A stretch of 49,364 bases of DNA, from positions 1 to 49,364 of the forward strand of contig CAIYUY010000258.1 of NCBI GenBank assembly GCA_903929485.1, read 5' to 3'. Positions within the stretch are counted from its first letter, which is position 1. Every line of letters starts with the position of its first letter. The stretch is from an uncultured Desulfuromonadales bacterium (GTDB lineage Bacteria > Desulfobacterota > Desulfuromonadia > Geobacterales > CAIOGM01). Positions 7,879-19,327 of this stretch are shown here, in pieces. The position numbers and the translations under genes were made by a program. The notes beneath the pieces were generated by a model. The model was not told the origin of the DNA. It worked only from the letters and a program-made list of their open reading frames with translations, and ran no database searches.

Positions 7879-8274
7879 GGGGGCGAGAGTGCTTTCGGGC
7901 CACCACCATACACGACTCCTGTTGTGGCTGTGCTGAAAGTAAGACTCATTTTCGGTGATTTTACAGGCAGGTGATTTATTCTTGAGAGAGAATTGACGAG
8001 GCCGGCGGCGCCGGCCTCAACGGGAAGAAAAATTGTTTAAACGTTATCGGCACAGATGCCACACTCGCCACAGAGCCTCAAGCATGGTTCTATATGAACC
8101 AGAATATCGTGTTGGAGAGTACTGAGAGGCGAGCCGCTCCCTGCTTCAGCCTGTCATGTTCCGCGGAAATCATCACTGCAACTCCGTCTGAAAATATTCG
8201 ACTTACGCAATCCACTGCTCCAACCAGCTCTTAATCTGATCCCTGATCTCACGAGTTAGCGCCAATAAAGCAGG
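7879..8274. other. Intergenic stretch without a recognisable gene
   Basis: About 400 bp between the response-regulator pseudogene and the decarboxylase operon end. Apart from a perfect GC hairpin (7998-8018), I see no gene, RNA motif or promoter that I can support. Confidence 0.6.
7998..8018. terminator. Perfect 9-bp GC hairpin
   Basis: GAGGCCGGC (7998-8006) and GCCGGCCTC (8010-8018) are exact reverse complements with a 3-nt loop. On the plus strand AACGGGAAGAAAAATTG follows, so no U tract is adjacent. It could end the minus-strand decarboxylase operon about 260 nt after its stop, or be a dispersed palindrome. Confidence 0.4.
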
Positions 8275-9417
8275 TCAGCGGTTAACATGAACAACCGTGG
8301 CCGGCGGGAAACCGTTGAACCAAGTGGAAGAAGCCCCGCTGTAGGCGCCGATGTTTCTGCTGTAGAGCAGATCCCCCCGCTCCAGGTCATGGGGAAGTTC
8401 CTCCGCCATGGAGATGACGTCCAGGGCGTCGCAAGTGGGGCCGAACACCGTGCAGATCTGGGTGGTCCCCTCCTTGAACGACTCAAGGTGGTACTGACAG
8501 TGGTCGAAGATGATCCCCGAAAAGGTGTGATAAACTCCGTCATCAATGTAATAACAGAGCTTGCCGTCCCGCACCGCCTTGCCGATGATCTTGGCGACGG
8601 CCGTCCCCGCAGTGGCCACCATGAACCGCCCCGGCTCAGCCAGAATCTCTATCTCCGGTGGAAAAAGACGCTCCAGTTCGGCATTGATCCGTCTGGCCAG
8701 TTCGCTGAACGGTTTCACGGAAGCATCGTAGGGAGCCGGAAAGCCGCCGCCGATATCCAGGAGAAACATCTTGTCATAGCCGCGCTCCTTGGCCTCCCGA
8801 AAGATCATGGACGCCAGGTTAATGGCCTGCACGAAGTTCTCGAAATTGGTCGTCTGACTTCCCACGTGAAAACTCAACCCCTCCACGGTGAGCCCTTCCC
8901 TGTCGGCCTCCAGGATGAGGTCCACCGCCTCGCCGGGTCCCGCGCCGAATTTTGACGAGAGCTCCACCATGGCGCCGGTATTGGGAACCCGGAGGCGAAG
9001 CGCCAGCCCCGAATGAGGGGCGAACTGTTTAATCTTGATGATCTCCTCCCGGTTGTCGAAGGTGACCAGCGGCTTGTAACGGTCAAGCTCCCGCAAGGTT
9101 TCGTCAGCCTTGATGGGATTGGCATAGATGATCTTGTCCCAGATCCACTGCTGCCGCTCCCGATCCGGCAGATCCTTGACCATGTCGTAAACCACCATGA
9201 ATTCGGGAAGCGAGGCCACGTCAAAGCTGGCGCCGGCGTCGTAGAAGGTCTTGACTATGGCCGGGTCCGGGTTGGCCTTGACTGCGTAATATGCCTGGAC
9301 CCGGGGGAGATACTTCTTAAACGCAGCATAATTGTTCCGGAGTTCATCATGATCGATAACGAACAACGGAGTTCCGTGGGTTTTTGCAAGCTGTTGCAAC
9401 TGATCCGGGGTGATCAT
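8275..9417 (-). CDS. Fold-III PLP-dependent amino-acid decarboxylase (ornithine/lysine or carboxynorspermidine type)
   Basis: 380-aa alanine-racemase-fold decarboxylase. The PLP lysine is in YYAVKANPD, the glycine-rich phosphate-binding loop is LLDIGGGFP, AEPGRFMV is the next conserved block, and the catalytic cysteine is in FGPTCDALD, so all catalytic landmarks are present. It probably makes a polyamine (putrescine, cadaverine or norspermidine). Motifs alone do not separate ornithine from lysine or carboxynorspermidine decarboxylase. I chose ATG 9417 because AAAGGAG lies 6 nt before it; an in-frame start 25 codons upstream has no such site. It is the last gene of a five-gene minus-strand operon, 29 nt after the 63-aa gene. 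Confidence 0.88.
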   Translation of the reverse strand: MITPDQLQQLAKTHGTPLFVIDHDELRNNYAAFKKYLPRVQAYYAVKANPDPAIVKTFYDAGASFDVASLPEFMVVYDMVKDLPDRERQQWIWDKIIYANPIKADETLRELDRYKPLVTFDNREEIIKIKQFAPHSGLALRLRVPNTGAMVELSSKFGAGPGEAVDLILEADREGLTVEGLSFHVGSQTTNFENFVQAINLASMIFREAKERGYDKMFLLDIGGGFPAPYDASVKPFSELARRINAELERLFPPEIEILAEPGRFMVATAGTAVAKIIGKAVRDGKLCYYIDDGVYHTFSGIIFDHCQYHLESFKEGTTQICTVFGPTCDALDVISMAEELPHDLERGDLLYSRNIGAYSGASSTWFNGFPPATVVHVNR

Positions 9418-9446
9418 GGGAGACTCCTTTAAGAGCGTAATGACTT

Positions 9447-9638
9447 TCAGGTGGGGGTGACCGTCGTTATCGCCACTTCCCATGGCTCGCACTCCCAGGC
9501 AAGTTCCGGGAAGAGGGCTTTATCCAGTTTCAGATAGGTGCCGTCGACCCCCAGGGGCGCCCACCAGCATTCGTTCCCCCGTTGGGGGAGGTCACCGAAG
9601 AGGTACAAGTCGTTGTTTTTGTCTCTGGCAAGGTACAT
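9447..9638 (-). CDS. Unknown 63-aa protein
   Basis: Begins at ATG 9638 (MYLARDKNNDLYLFGD), preceded by AGGAG at 6-nt spacing, which is why this start is chosen over longer alternatives. It is rich in Trp and acidic residues (CWWAPLG, ELAWECEPWEVAI) and has no membrane segment or signal peptide. The family is not recognised. It sits in the operon between the RMD1-family gene (19 nt away) and the decarboxylase (29 nt). Its good ribosome-binding site and tight spacing make it very likely real. Confidence 0.7.
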   Translation of the reverse strand: MYLARDKNNDLYLFGDLPQRGNECWWAPLGVDGTYLKLDKALFPELAWECEPWEVAITTVTPT

Positions 9639-9657
9639 GTGAATCTCCTGTTTGTTT

Positions 9658-10488
9658 TCATGCCTTTCCGGCAAAAAACGTGTAGATGTAGAGCAGAATT
9701 TCCAGGGCGATGAGAATGATGATGATCCACTCCAGGCGGGTCGAACGCTGGGCATGGCTCAATCCGGTGAAAACCTCGGTAATATCCATGAGGGTTTCGG
9801 ACTTGGTTCTGATCTCGTGATATCGCTGGCTCAATTCGAACAGGTTGGCCATCCGACCGTAGAGCTTGTCCAACTCCTCGTTGTCCCAGGTGATCTCGGG
9901 CTTGTCCAGAACCATGATATGAGCGATGGATTTGTACTTGAAGTTGAGGATGGAAGAGGCCAGCTTCGCCAGCTTGCGATCGGGAATGGCCAGCTTCCCC
10001 CGCTCCAACTGCTGAATCAGATCCTCCATCTCATCCAGCACCAGATCCACCTGCTCCTCGATCCGCTCCAGAGCCACCGATTTGGCGATGACAAAGCTGA
10101 TGATATTGACCCCGGCGGGAAAATAGCGCGGCATGACGGCGTTTTCGTTGGTAATCTCCAGCGCGGCCCCGTCTTCGGTCTTCAGGGAATAGGTGTCACG
10201 GTACTTGGTGACATGGACGGAGCGAAAGAGCTCGGCGAAGCTCGTCATCCGGTGGCAAAAGGAGAGGACGAGCTCGTCGGAACAGTTGATGAAGATCATT
10301 GCTCCGAAGTAGTAGAGCTGACACTGACTGGTCCCGCTGCTCCGCTGGGGCAAAAGGGTGCAATCTTGTGGATTCAACAGCATCGGCTCTTCCCAGCGAT
10401 ACCGTTGCCTCAATCCCATGGCCGCGGCCAACCGGTTCAGATCCAATTCACCGCTCAAGGCGATGGCTACAAAATTATCTTCCGTCAT
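9658..10488 (-). CDS. RMD1/DUF155-family membrane-anchored protein
   Basis: 276-aa protein of the RMD1/Sif2 (DUF155) family, known from mitochondria and bacteria. The central region has the family look: YYFGAMIFINCSDE, then a helical stretch with LERIEEQVDLVLDEMEDL. The C-terminus has a single hydrophobic helix (WIIIILIALEILLYIYTFF) after EWI, so it is tail-anchored with its bulk in the cytoplasm. In eukaryotes these proteins support mitochondrial gene expression or meiotic division; no clear bacterial function is known to me. It is in the middle of the five-gene operon with short gaps on each side. Confidence 0.8.
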   Translation of the reverse strand: MTEDNFVAIALSGELDLNRLAAAMGLRQRYRWEEPMLLNPQDCTLLPQRSSGTSQCQLYYFGAMIFINCSDELVLSFCHRMTSFAELFRSVHVTKYRDTYSLKTEDGAALEITNENAVMPRYFPAGVNIISFVIAKSVALERIEEQVDLVLDEMEDLIQQLERGKLAIPDRKLAKLASSILNFKYKSIAHIMVLDKPEITWDNEELDKLYGRMANLFELSQRYHEIRTKSETLMDITEVFTGLSHAQRSTRLEWIIIILIALEILLYIYTFFAGKA

Positions 10489-10509
10489 GACTGCTCCTGG
10501 CTACGCCGA

Positions 10510-11214
10510 TTACCTGGCGGCGTCCACTGCCCGCACCGAATAGCTCCCCTTGCCGGACTTTCCGTCCTGCCGAGCGATTTTGACTCCCACGGAGTCGGGA
10601 AGAATCCAACGAGTGCCCGTCTTGTTCCGGTCATGGAACTCCACCACCCGGAAGAGCTGAGTCACGCCGTTCACCGTAAGCCGCTCCGACCTCACCCAGC
10701 GATAACTCCGCGTGACCACCTCGCAGCTTTCCAGATCCAACAACCGGACCGTCAAACCTTCCCCCTCTCGCGGGATACGGAGTTCCGGGCAATCCATGAT
10801 GGTGAAGTCATAGCTTTCCCGGGGGAAGCTGAAGCTGCGGGCGGCGTTACCGCTCCCCGTGGCGACGCAACTGAGGACGCCGCCATCCAACCTGGCGTCC
10901 ACCTGCTGCCGCAGGCCGTTTTCCTGCCAGCTTTTTTTATAGCTGCGGGTCCCCTCGGGACCGATTCGAGCCTCTTCGTCACTCTCCAGGGTGTAGGACG
11001 CCAAGAGAAAATTGGCGTTGATCCTGGTGTGACTGCTGTATTGAATCAGCCCCTCCCCACCCTCATCCCCACGGCTATACCGGGAAACGACTTCACCGAC
11101 CTTGAATCCGTGGGAGGAGACGACCATCCGAATTTCGTTGGAGCCGCCGGGAACGGCGAAGGCGGACGATGCCGACAGCAACAGGACAAGGAGCGTGAGC
11201 TTGAAATAGTTCAT
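10510..11214 (-). CDS. Secreted protein of unknown function (DUF3108/DUF6134-like)
   Basis: 234-aa protein starting at ATG 11214, 10 nt after the preceding stop. A clear signal peptide (FKLTLLVLLLSASSAFA) gives a mature periplasmic or outer-membrane-associated protein. The remainder is beta-rich, with alternating strands that include GFKVGEVVSRYSRG, LASYTLESDEEARI and VKIARQDGKSG. This fits the beta-barrel-like domain of DUF3108/DUF6134 proteins, but I am unsure of the exact family. No catalytic motif is seen. A longer in-frame reading upstream would overlap the glycosyltransferase gene and reads as noise. Confidence 0.7.
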   Translation of the reverse strand: MNYFKLTLLVLLLSASSAFAVPGGSNEIRMVVSSHGFKVGEVVSRYSRGDEGGEGLIQYSSHTRINANFLLASYTLESDEEARIGPEGTRSYKKSWQENGLRQQVDARLDGGVLSCVATGSGNAARSFSFPRESYDFTIMDCPELRIPREGEGLTVRLLDLESCEVVTRSYRWVRSERLTVNGVTQLFRVVEFHDRNKTGTRWILPDSVGVKIARQDGKSGKGSYSVRAVDAAR

Positions 11215-11224
11215 AGGGTTTAGT

Positions 11225-13618
11225 TTAGTTCGTCTCCGGGTTAAGAATGGCGCCGTAGCTGTTCGCTTCATCCGGAGCGGAGCCGACCGTGAAGGCGCGA
11301 GCCTTGCACCCCATCTCAGCCAGGCTTTCTCGGCACGCCATGAGCCGCCGCACCCCCTCCACCAGGCCGGAGCAACTCCCCGCCGGAAAAACCACCCCGG
11401 TTTCGCCGTCTCGCATAAGTTCACGCGGCCCTCCCCTGTCGGTGACGATGACCGGAAGACCCGATGCCTGGGCCTCCAGCACCACATTGCCGAAGGTGTC
11501 GGTGGCGCTGGGAAAGACAAACAGATCCGCCGACGCATAGGCCCGCTCCAAGAACTCTCCCTCCAGAAATCCGGTGAAGAGCACGGGGTACCCCGCCAGC
11601 TCTCCAGCCAGCTCCTCCCGATAGGGACCATCCCCCACGATGGCAAGAGAGAGCTCCGCGCCGGAGTCCACCAGCTCCCGAAACGCCGCGGCAAGGAGAT
11701 CAAGGGATTTTTCCCGAGAGAGCCGTCCCACGTAAAGGAGTACTCCCCCCTTCAGTCCCAGCCCTTCCCAGTATCCCGAGCTTCTCCGTTCCGGAGTGAA
11801 CCGATGGGTATTCACCCAGCGGGGGAGCAACTTCAACTTGGCGGCGGAGATACCGCGGGATACCAATTGCTCTCGGGTTCCCTGGGACGGAACCAGGACC
11901 TCGCTCATCTGGTTGTAAAACCAGACCATGTAGCGCCAGGCGGCCTGCTCCAGAAATTCATCATTGGTGAGGCTTCGCACATAGGGAGGGATGTCGGTGT
12001 GATAGGTGCCTGCCACCGGAAGATCCATGAGGCGCCCGATGAGTAGTCCCAGCAGTCCCACGGTTCCCGGAGTGCTCACATGGATATGGGTGAACCCTTC
12101 CTTCTCCATGAAATCCATCACGTCCAGGATAGGGGGGAAACTGAGTTTCAATTCAGGATATTCCGGAATGGCCACGTCCCCCACCGCGGGAAAGTATCTG
12201 ACCCCTTCTTGCGGGATCGTGGGGGCGTTCCCCGACATGATGACCGTCAGCCGACTCCCCCGCTCCTTGGCGACTCCCATGAGCCTCCGGATGGTAATGG
12301 CCACACCGTTAATCTCGTCCAGGGTATCGGTAAAAAGGGCTATTTTCTCCTCCCCCCCGCCAAGACCAATCCCGGGAAAATCGCGTTCCAGCTCCCGGAT
12401 CAACTCCTTCCCCTTGTGCTGGTGGTGAAAGGCAAGATAATAGGGGGAGACCAGCAGGTGGGTCAGGCCGATGGAACCGACGGTTGTGAGGTACTCAAAG
12501 AACCCGGCGGTGAGCGGGAGCTCCATGAGACGCTTGGTATAGCCATAGAGAATCCGGTTCGCCAGACGGCTGGTCACGGCGAAGATCTTCCGGTTCCGAC
12601 TCGCATCCTCCAGGGAGTGGATGAACTCGTCGTCGGCAAGAAGGCGACGCGCCTCCACCTCCAGCACCTGCTCAAAGGTGGCCGCACGCCCCGGGCGGGG
12701 TTCGGGGAGATTCTTCAGAATGAACAGCCGGATCTTATCCACCAGGGAGGATGAATCGGCGCCCAGATCAAAGAACCGGTTCAGGAGCGCCGTGACAAAG
12801 GGGGGCGCGCCGCGACGGCGTTCACCGAGACGCTCCTTGTAAAAGCTGTGGGCGATGCCGTACATGCTGTGCGCCATGGTAAGAGCACCACCGTCCTCCC
12901 CATCGGCCCATGAATTGCCGGTTCCCACGGCGTCAAGAAACTCCGCCAGTGAGTTGACCTGATGTACCGTGGTATGGGCCCGGGCGATGAATAACCCCCC
13001 GTGATCATCGGAGCCACCAACCACCCCCTTCTTCCAGGGGGTTATCCCGTAAGGGGCGAGGTCATGTTTGTCGGCCAGCCGGTTGAGAGTACCCTCGTCG
13101 AGGAGCGAGATCAGCCGCTTGGTAACGGCGTTGAAACGCCTGGCTCGACAGCCGTTCTTCACCTCGAAGCTGTTGAACAGAAGCAGGCACTTCTCGATGA
13201 TCTCCACGGTGAGCTTGTCGTTTTGGGCATACAGCGGGTGAGCCAGGAAATGGACGATATTTTCCTGGCGCAGGTAGGTCGTCAGGGCATGGACATCGTA
13301 GCGGAGCGCCATGATTTCCCTGAACCGGGCCTCGGTCAAATCAAGCGTCACCAGATGAACCTTGCAGCCGTTCTCCGGAAAGTGAGCGGTAATCTCGGAA
13401 CTGATGAACGCGCCGGGGAGATGGGCTATTTCCCTTGCCCCATCTATGGTGTTGTGGTCCGTAATGGTGACAAAGTCCATCCCCCGACCGCGGGCGATGT
13501 CGTAGAGCCTCTTGGGGGAGGTAAAACTCTCCGGGCAGTTGAACTTACGCAATGCCCAGTAGGTCGGCTTGTTGGAGAAGCTGGAATGGAGATGAAGATC
13601 GGCGCGAAGCGTTGGCAT
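11225..13618 (-). CDS. PHP-domain phosphoesterase fused to a GT4 glycosyltransferase
   Basis: 797-aa fusion. Residues 1 to about 260 are a PHP domain with metal-binding motifs DLHLHSSFS (7-15), TITDHNTIDG, HFLAHPLY and GGSDDHGG. After a linker of about 160 residues, residues from about 425 are a GT-B glycosyltransferase: LFTDTLDEINGV at the start, YHTDIPPYV, then the GT4 donor-binding half with LLYVGRLSREKS, IVGDGPYREEL and the E-x7-E motif region FVFPSATDTFGNVVLEA. It should transfer a sugar from a nucleotide donor, perhaps onto a lipid, and the PHP half may hydrolyse a phosphate ester in the same pathway. I chose ATG 13618 because DLHLH then sits at the N-terminus, as usual for PHP; no strong ribosome-binding site is visible. 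First gene of the operon. Confidence 0.87.
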   Translation of the reverse strand: MPTLRADLHLHSSFSNKPTYWALRKFNCPESFTSPKRLYDIARGRGMDFVTITDHNTIDGAREIAHLPGAFISSEITAHFPENGCKVHLVTLDLTEARFREIMALRYDVHALTTYLRQENIVHFLAHPLYAQNDKLTVEIIEKCLLLFNSFEVKNGCRARRFNAVTKRLISLLDEGTLNRLADKHDLAPYGITPWKKGVVGGSDDHGGLFIARAHTTVHQVNSLAEFLDAVGTGNSWADGEDGGALTMAHSMYGIAHSFYKERLGERRRGAPPFVTALLNRFFDLGADSSSLVDKIRLFILKNLPEPRPGRAATFEQVLEVEARRLLADDEFIHSLEDASRNRKIFAVTSRLANRILYGYTKRLMELPLTAGFFEYLTTVGSIGLTHLLVSPYYLAFHHQHKGKELIRELERDFPGIGLGGGEEKIALFTDTLDEINGVAITIRRLMGVAKERGSRLTVIMSGNAPTIPQEGVRYFPAVGDVAIPEYPELKLSFPPILDVMDFMEKEGFTHIHVSTPGTVGLLGLLIGRLMDLPVAGTYHTDIPPYVRSLTNDEFLEQAAWRYMVWFYNQMSEVLVPSQGTREQLVSRGISAAKLKLLPRWVNTHRFTPERRSSGYWEGLGLKGGVLLYVGRLSREKSLDLLAAAFRELVDSGAELSLAIVGDGPYREELAGELAGYPVLFTGFLEGEFLERAYASADLFVFPSATDTFGNVVLEAQASGLPVIVTDRGGPRELMRDGETGVVFPAGSCSGLVEGVRRLMACRESLAEMGCKARAFTVGSAPDEANSYGAILNPETN

Positions 13619-13965
13619 GCGCCCAGTATGACAGCAGATTGTTGCCGTTATGTTGAGGATATGCGGCGACCGGGTAGAATTTTGACGCTCTTTTTGGTTC
13701 ACCCCAGGCAGGACAAGCCGGAGCCGAACAGGAGAACCCTAAAGGCATTTTCCACTGATAAAATATAATTTTAAAATAACTTTAAAAATAAAAGTTCATA
13801 GCCGTTGACTCACTATGCGTCCTCCGCGAGAGACCGCTTTCCATGATTTATCTGCGGAAATCAAATGCGGGCTCTCGCTCGTTCGCTACACTCACTAGAG
13901 GACGCAGAGGAAAGCAAACAGATCTGATGACTTTGGATAAAAGAGTATCACGACAAATAGATTTT

Positions 13966-13992
13966 ATCCGCGCAATCCGCGTCATCCGCGTT
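13966..13992. repeat. Three 9-bp tandem repeats of ATCCGCGNN
   Basis: ATCCGCGCA, ATCCGCGTC and ATCCGCGTT occur in tandem from 13966. Arrays like this recur in intergenic DNA of many Gram-negative genomes and give spurious frames reading RAIRVIRV. Confidence 0.7.
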
Positions 13993-14191
13993 CTATTGAA
14001 GTTCAGATTTGCTCGGAAACCGGACCAACACTTTTCCCAATAACCGATGACATGATCGGTATTTGCCGGCGGCTTCTGTTGCCCTCATGTTCGGGCCATG
14101 TTGAGAACAGGTAAAATCTTGCCGCCGGGGTCGTCCACCGTTACTTACAACTTGCCTTTCCACCGGTTCAACCGTACAATTATCCCGATAT

Positions 14192-14217
14192 TTCAACTAG
14201 TTGAACATTTAATGTTC
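14192..14217. promoter_or_regulatory. Two overlapping palindromes upstream of the CHAD-ppx-ppk operon
   Basis: TTCAACTAGTTGAA (14192-14205) is a perfect 14-bp palindrome. It overlaps GAACATT-T-AATGTTC (14203-14217), a perfect 7-bp inverted repeat with a 1-bp spacer. They end 63 bp before the CHAD start codon, in AT-rich DNA where the promoter should be. Likely a binding site for a dimeric regulator, possibly two dimers. Confidence 0.5.
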
Positions 14218-14280
14218 TTAATTACAACAACGTGCGGGATCGCGGTTGTTTCGCCGCGGCTTGAATAAGGGAACCAAACC

Positions 14281-15189
14281 ATGTCATTACCGGCGGCGGC
14301 AAGCTATCTGACCTCTTCGTCTCCACTTTGGGTGACGGGCCGCGCACTGCTGGCGCGGCGAGGCGTCGAGCTCTTTGCCTGCTGGAGCAGGGCGGGAAGA
14401 AACCCGGACCACAAAGCCATCCATGAACTGCGAATCGCATCCCGGATAGTTCGGGAGTGCCTGCTCTTCTTTGCCCCCTGCTATCGCAGCGGCGATAGTG
14501 CGCGGTTCAGTCAAAAATTAGACCGACTGAACAAGCGGTTGGGCGCCATCAGGAGCACCGATGAAGCCATGTTGTTCATGGAGCTGATCGTGGAAGAGCT
14601 CTCTCCTGAGTGCAGGGTGCGCCTTACCCATGTCGTGAACCAGCTCAGCCGTGAACGGGAAGATGAAGCCCGGCGAGTCGGCCGATTCCTTCGAAAAACT
14701 CGCCGCCTTTCCCTGGGTGCGCTGTTCAAGGAGCTGAGCATCCCCCCCGACCTGTTCAGAAATGTAGGAATCGACCCGTTCATGCCGGTGCGGCGCTACC
14801 TGCGCGACACCTTGCGCCTGACTCTTGCCGCCATGGAGCCGCTGGCCGACACCGGCCGGAGCGGTAACTCCGGGGAAGCCCTACGGCAGTGGAGGATTGC
14901 AACCAAGAATCTCAACTACCTGTTGGAGCTTGTGGCTCCCGTGATGATACAGGCTCCGCCCGATCTCGTACTGCTCCTTCTTGAACGCTACCGGGAACTC
15001 CTGGAAGCGCTTCATGATCTCAATAGTTTCCGGGAACTGATGGAAAAGCTGGTGACGGATGAAGAGGCTTTGCGGGAACTGCTGGGAATCATTATCGCAA
15101 AACAGTCAGGAGTCCGGAGCAAACTGAGCGCCCTTCTGGAGGAGCAACCGTGGGAACGTCTGTTGACCCGGATAGAGGAGTCTCTGTGA
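14281..15189 (+). CDS. CHAD-domain protein
   Basis: 302-aa protein made almost entirely of a CHAD domain. The two conserved basic helices are AIHELRIASRIVRECLLFF (about residues 43-61) and ALRQWRIATKNLNYLLEL (about 200-217); these carry the His/Arg/Lys side chains that bind polyphosphate in characterised CHAD proteins. There is no CYTH domain. It is the first gene of the ppx-ppk operon, and its stop TGA overlaps the GTG start of ppx. Such proteins are thought to dock on polyP granules and may recruit or regulate Ppk and Ppx. The start has a weak AAGGGA site. Confidence 0.9.
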   Translation: MSLPAAASYLTSSSPLWVTGRALLARRGVELFACWSRAGRNPDHKAIHELRIASRIVRECLLFFAPCYRSGDSARFSQKLDRLNKRLGAIRSTDEAMLFMELIVEELSPECRVRLTHVVNQLSREREDEARRVGRFLRKTRRLSLGALFKELSIPPDLFRNVGIDPFMPVRRYLRDTLRLTLAAMEPLADTGRSGNSGEALRQWRIATKNLNYLLELVAPVMIQAPPDLVLLLLERYRELLEALHDLNSFRELMEKLVTDEEALRELLGIIIAKQSGVRSKLSALLEEQPWERLLTRIEESL

Positions 15190-16741
15190 AGAAAAAACGA
15201 TTGGCGGCCATCGATATCGGCACCAATTCCATCAGGAGCATCGTCGTGGAGGCGAACCCGGACGGAACCTTTCGGGTCCTGGACGACGAAAAGAGCACGG
15301 TTCGCCTTGGGGATGGACTACACCGCACCGGCATGCTCTCTCCTCACGCCCAGCGCAGGGCATTGGAGGCGCTGGCCCGGTTTTGCAAGATCAACGCCGG
15401 CTACGGGGTGAAGATAACCGAGGCCATCGCCACCAGCGCCGTCCGGAAGGCGGCGAACGGCGCCGACTTCATCCGGGAGGTGAAGCGGGTTACCGGCCTG
15501 ACGGTATCGGTGATAACCGGTGAGGAGGAAGCGGAACTGGCCGCTTTAAGCGCCTTCAACAACTTCCATATGAACGGGAGTCGTCACCTCCTGGCCGACC
15601 TGGGGGGTGGCAGTCTGGAGCTGGTGACCTCCGTGGGACGCCATCCGGACAATGTAGTCTCCCTGGAACTGGGGGCGGTCTACCTCACCGAGACCTTTCT
15701 CTCCGACGACCCCATCAAGGAAGGGGCCCTCCGTAAACTCCGGCGCCATATCCGGGGAACCCTGCGCCTCGCCTTTCCGGGAGAACGCCCGGTGCTCAAC
15801 TCGGTCATCGGTTCGGGGGGGACATTCACGACAATCGCCGCCATGATCGCCGCTTCGCGGGAGGAAGCCTTCGGCTCCCTCCACGGCTATGAACTGCTCC
15901 ATGCCGATGTGGTCCATCTGCAGGCCATGCTTACCCGGACGACCCTGTCCGAACGACGGAACCTCCCGGGCCTCAACCCTGATCGGGCCGACATCATCGT
16001 GGCCGGTGTGGCCGTGGTGGAGGCGCTGTTGGACTTCTTCAACGGCAATCTGCTGAAGGTCAACGAACGGGGAATACGAGAGGGGCTCATCCTCCGAGCG
16101 CTGCAGCGTAACGGCTGCGTCCGGAACGAACCCAAGCAGCGGAGCTGGAAAGATGGGGTGCTGGAGTTCGCCGCCTCCTGCCACTATGACGCCGAACACT
16201 CCCACCACGTAGCAAAACTCGCCGATCAGATCTTCATGGCCGTCGCCGGTTCCCATGACCTGGGGGAACGGGAACGCCAGCTCCTTGAAGCGGCGACCAT
16301 CCTCCATGATATCGGCTACTTCATCAACTACACCGGTCATCACAAACATTCCTACCATCTGATTCGCCACGCGGAACTGTTCGGCTTCACCCCGCGAGAG
16401 CGGGAACTGGTCGCCCAGATCGCCCGCTACCACCGCAAGTCGCTCCCCCGCGCCAAACACCTTGAGTATCAGCGGCTGGCCAAATCGGACCGGCTCCTGG
16501 TTGCCCGGTTGGGGGGGATACTGCGACTGGCCGATGGCCTGGACCGACGGAGAAACTCGCTGATAACCGGTCTCGAACCTACCCTGAATGCTTCCCGGCT
16601 CACGCTACGGGTTCAGGGAGAAGGCGACCTCTCCGTGGAGCTGTTCGCCGCCAGAGCCAAGGGTGAATTGTTCGAACAGGCCTTCGGCCGTCACCTGGTA
16701 CTGGAGCAACCTTCCCCCCCACCTGAAACGGAGCAGACCCC

Positions 16742-16745
<4 letters not shown>
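15186..16745 (+). CDS. ppx: Exopolyphosphatase/guanosine pentaphosphatase (Ppx/GppA) with C-terminal HD-type domain
   Basis: 519-aa enzyme removing terminal phosphate from polyP, possibly also acting on pppGpp. The ASKHA phosphate-binding loop is AAIDIGTNSIRSIV at the N-terminus. EAIATSAVRKA, ITGEEEAELAALSA and LLADLGGGSLEL follow, the last being the second phosphate loop. The C-terminal third has an HD-like fold, AEHSHHVAKLADQIF, with LHDIGYFI at His374-Asp375, as in long Ppx forms. I chose GTG 15186 because GAGGAG lies 5 nt upstream and it forms the common GTGA overlap with the CHAD stop; an ATG 12 codons earlier lacks a good site. Its stop overlaps the ppk1 start. Confidence 0.92.
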
Positions 16746-18997
<2,252 letters not shown>

Positions 18998-19037
18998 ACT
19001 TAGGGCGGCGCTCGCAAGAGCTCAACAGGAGCGATGT

Positions 19038-19238
19038 ATGTCAAGAGGGAGAGAGACAATGAACACGAGATTGGGACTTTCCGAAAGGATAGAGGCGTTT
19101 GAAAGCATTCTCGAGCATCTGCGGGAAAACAGCCCGGATCGACGTCGGCATTATCAGGAAAAATGCGAACTCTATCGCCGCGTGCTCTCGGATCTTGACG
19201 GGAAGCAGTACGTAACTGATGAAACAATTTCACACTAG
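19038..19238 (+). CDS. Small unknown protein after ppk1
   Basis: 66 aa from ATG 19038 (AGGAG 6 nt upstream), or 59 aa from ATG 19059 (GGGAGAGAG upstream); both starts look usable. The sequence is predicted helical and highly charged (GLSERIEAFESILEHLREN, RRHYQEKCELYRRVLSDL) without membrane segments. It begins 40 nt after the ppk1 stop and may belong to the operon. The family is not recognised. Confidence 0.6.
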   Translation: MSRGRETMNTRLGLSERIEAFESILEHLRENSPDRRRHYQEKCELYRRVLSDLDGKQYVTDETISH

Positions 19239-19327
19239 CCCCACCTCCAGCTTGAATTTACGTAACTTATGGGATGTGGCGGGGCGCGAGCCGCAACGGT
19301 CTGGGAGTTGATGTAACCGCACTGATG

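Larger units (their letters stand above)
13619..14280. other. Long divergent intergenic region with promoters, a short tandem repeat and palindromes
   Basis: About 660 bp separate the divergent PHP-GT operon and the CHAD-ppx-ppk operon. 13745-13800 is very AT-rich and probably holds the minus-strand promoter. 13850-13995 has the look of a dispersed intergenic repeat family, including the 9-bp tandem repeat listed separately. 14192-14217 carries two overlapping palindromes. A 66-aa open frame here translates the repeat and is not credible as a gene. Confidence 0.6.

Noticed and set aside
8213-8274. In-frame continuation after the decarboxylase stop TGA (about 20 codons, ending KSWLEQWIA), which might suggest a recoded stop
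   Set aside because: The protein is already full length at the stop, no recoding signal is seen, and 20 codons can stay open by chance.
11215-11703. Long N-terminal extension of the secreted DUF3108-like protein
   Set aside because: It lies wholly on the coding strand of the glycosyltransferase in another frame, reads as low-complexity noise, and would remove the clear signal peptide.
13843-14043. 66-codon frame in the long intergenic region
   Set aside because: Its RAIRVIRV segment is just the translation of the 9-bp tandem repeat; no family resemblance.
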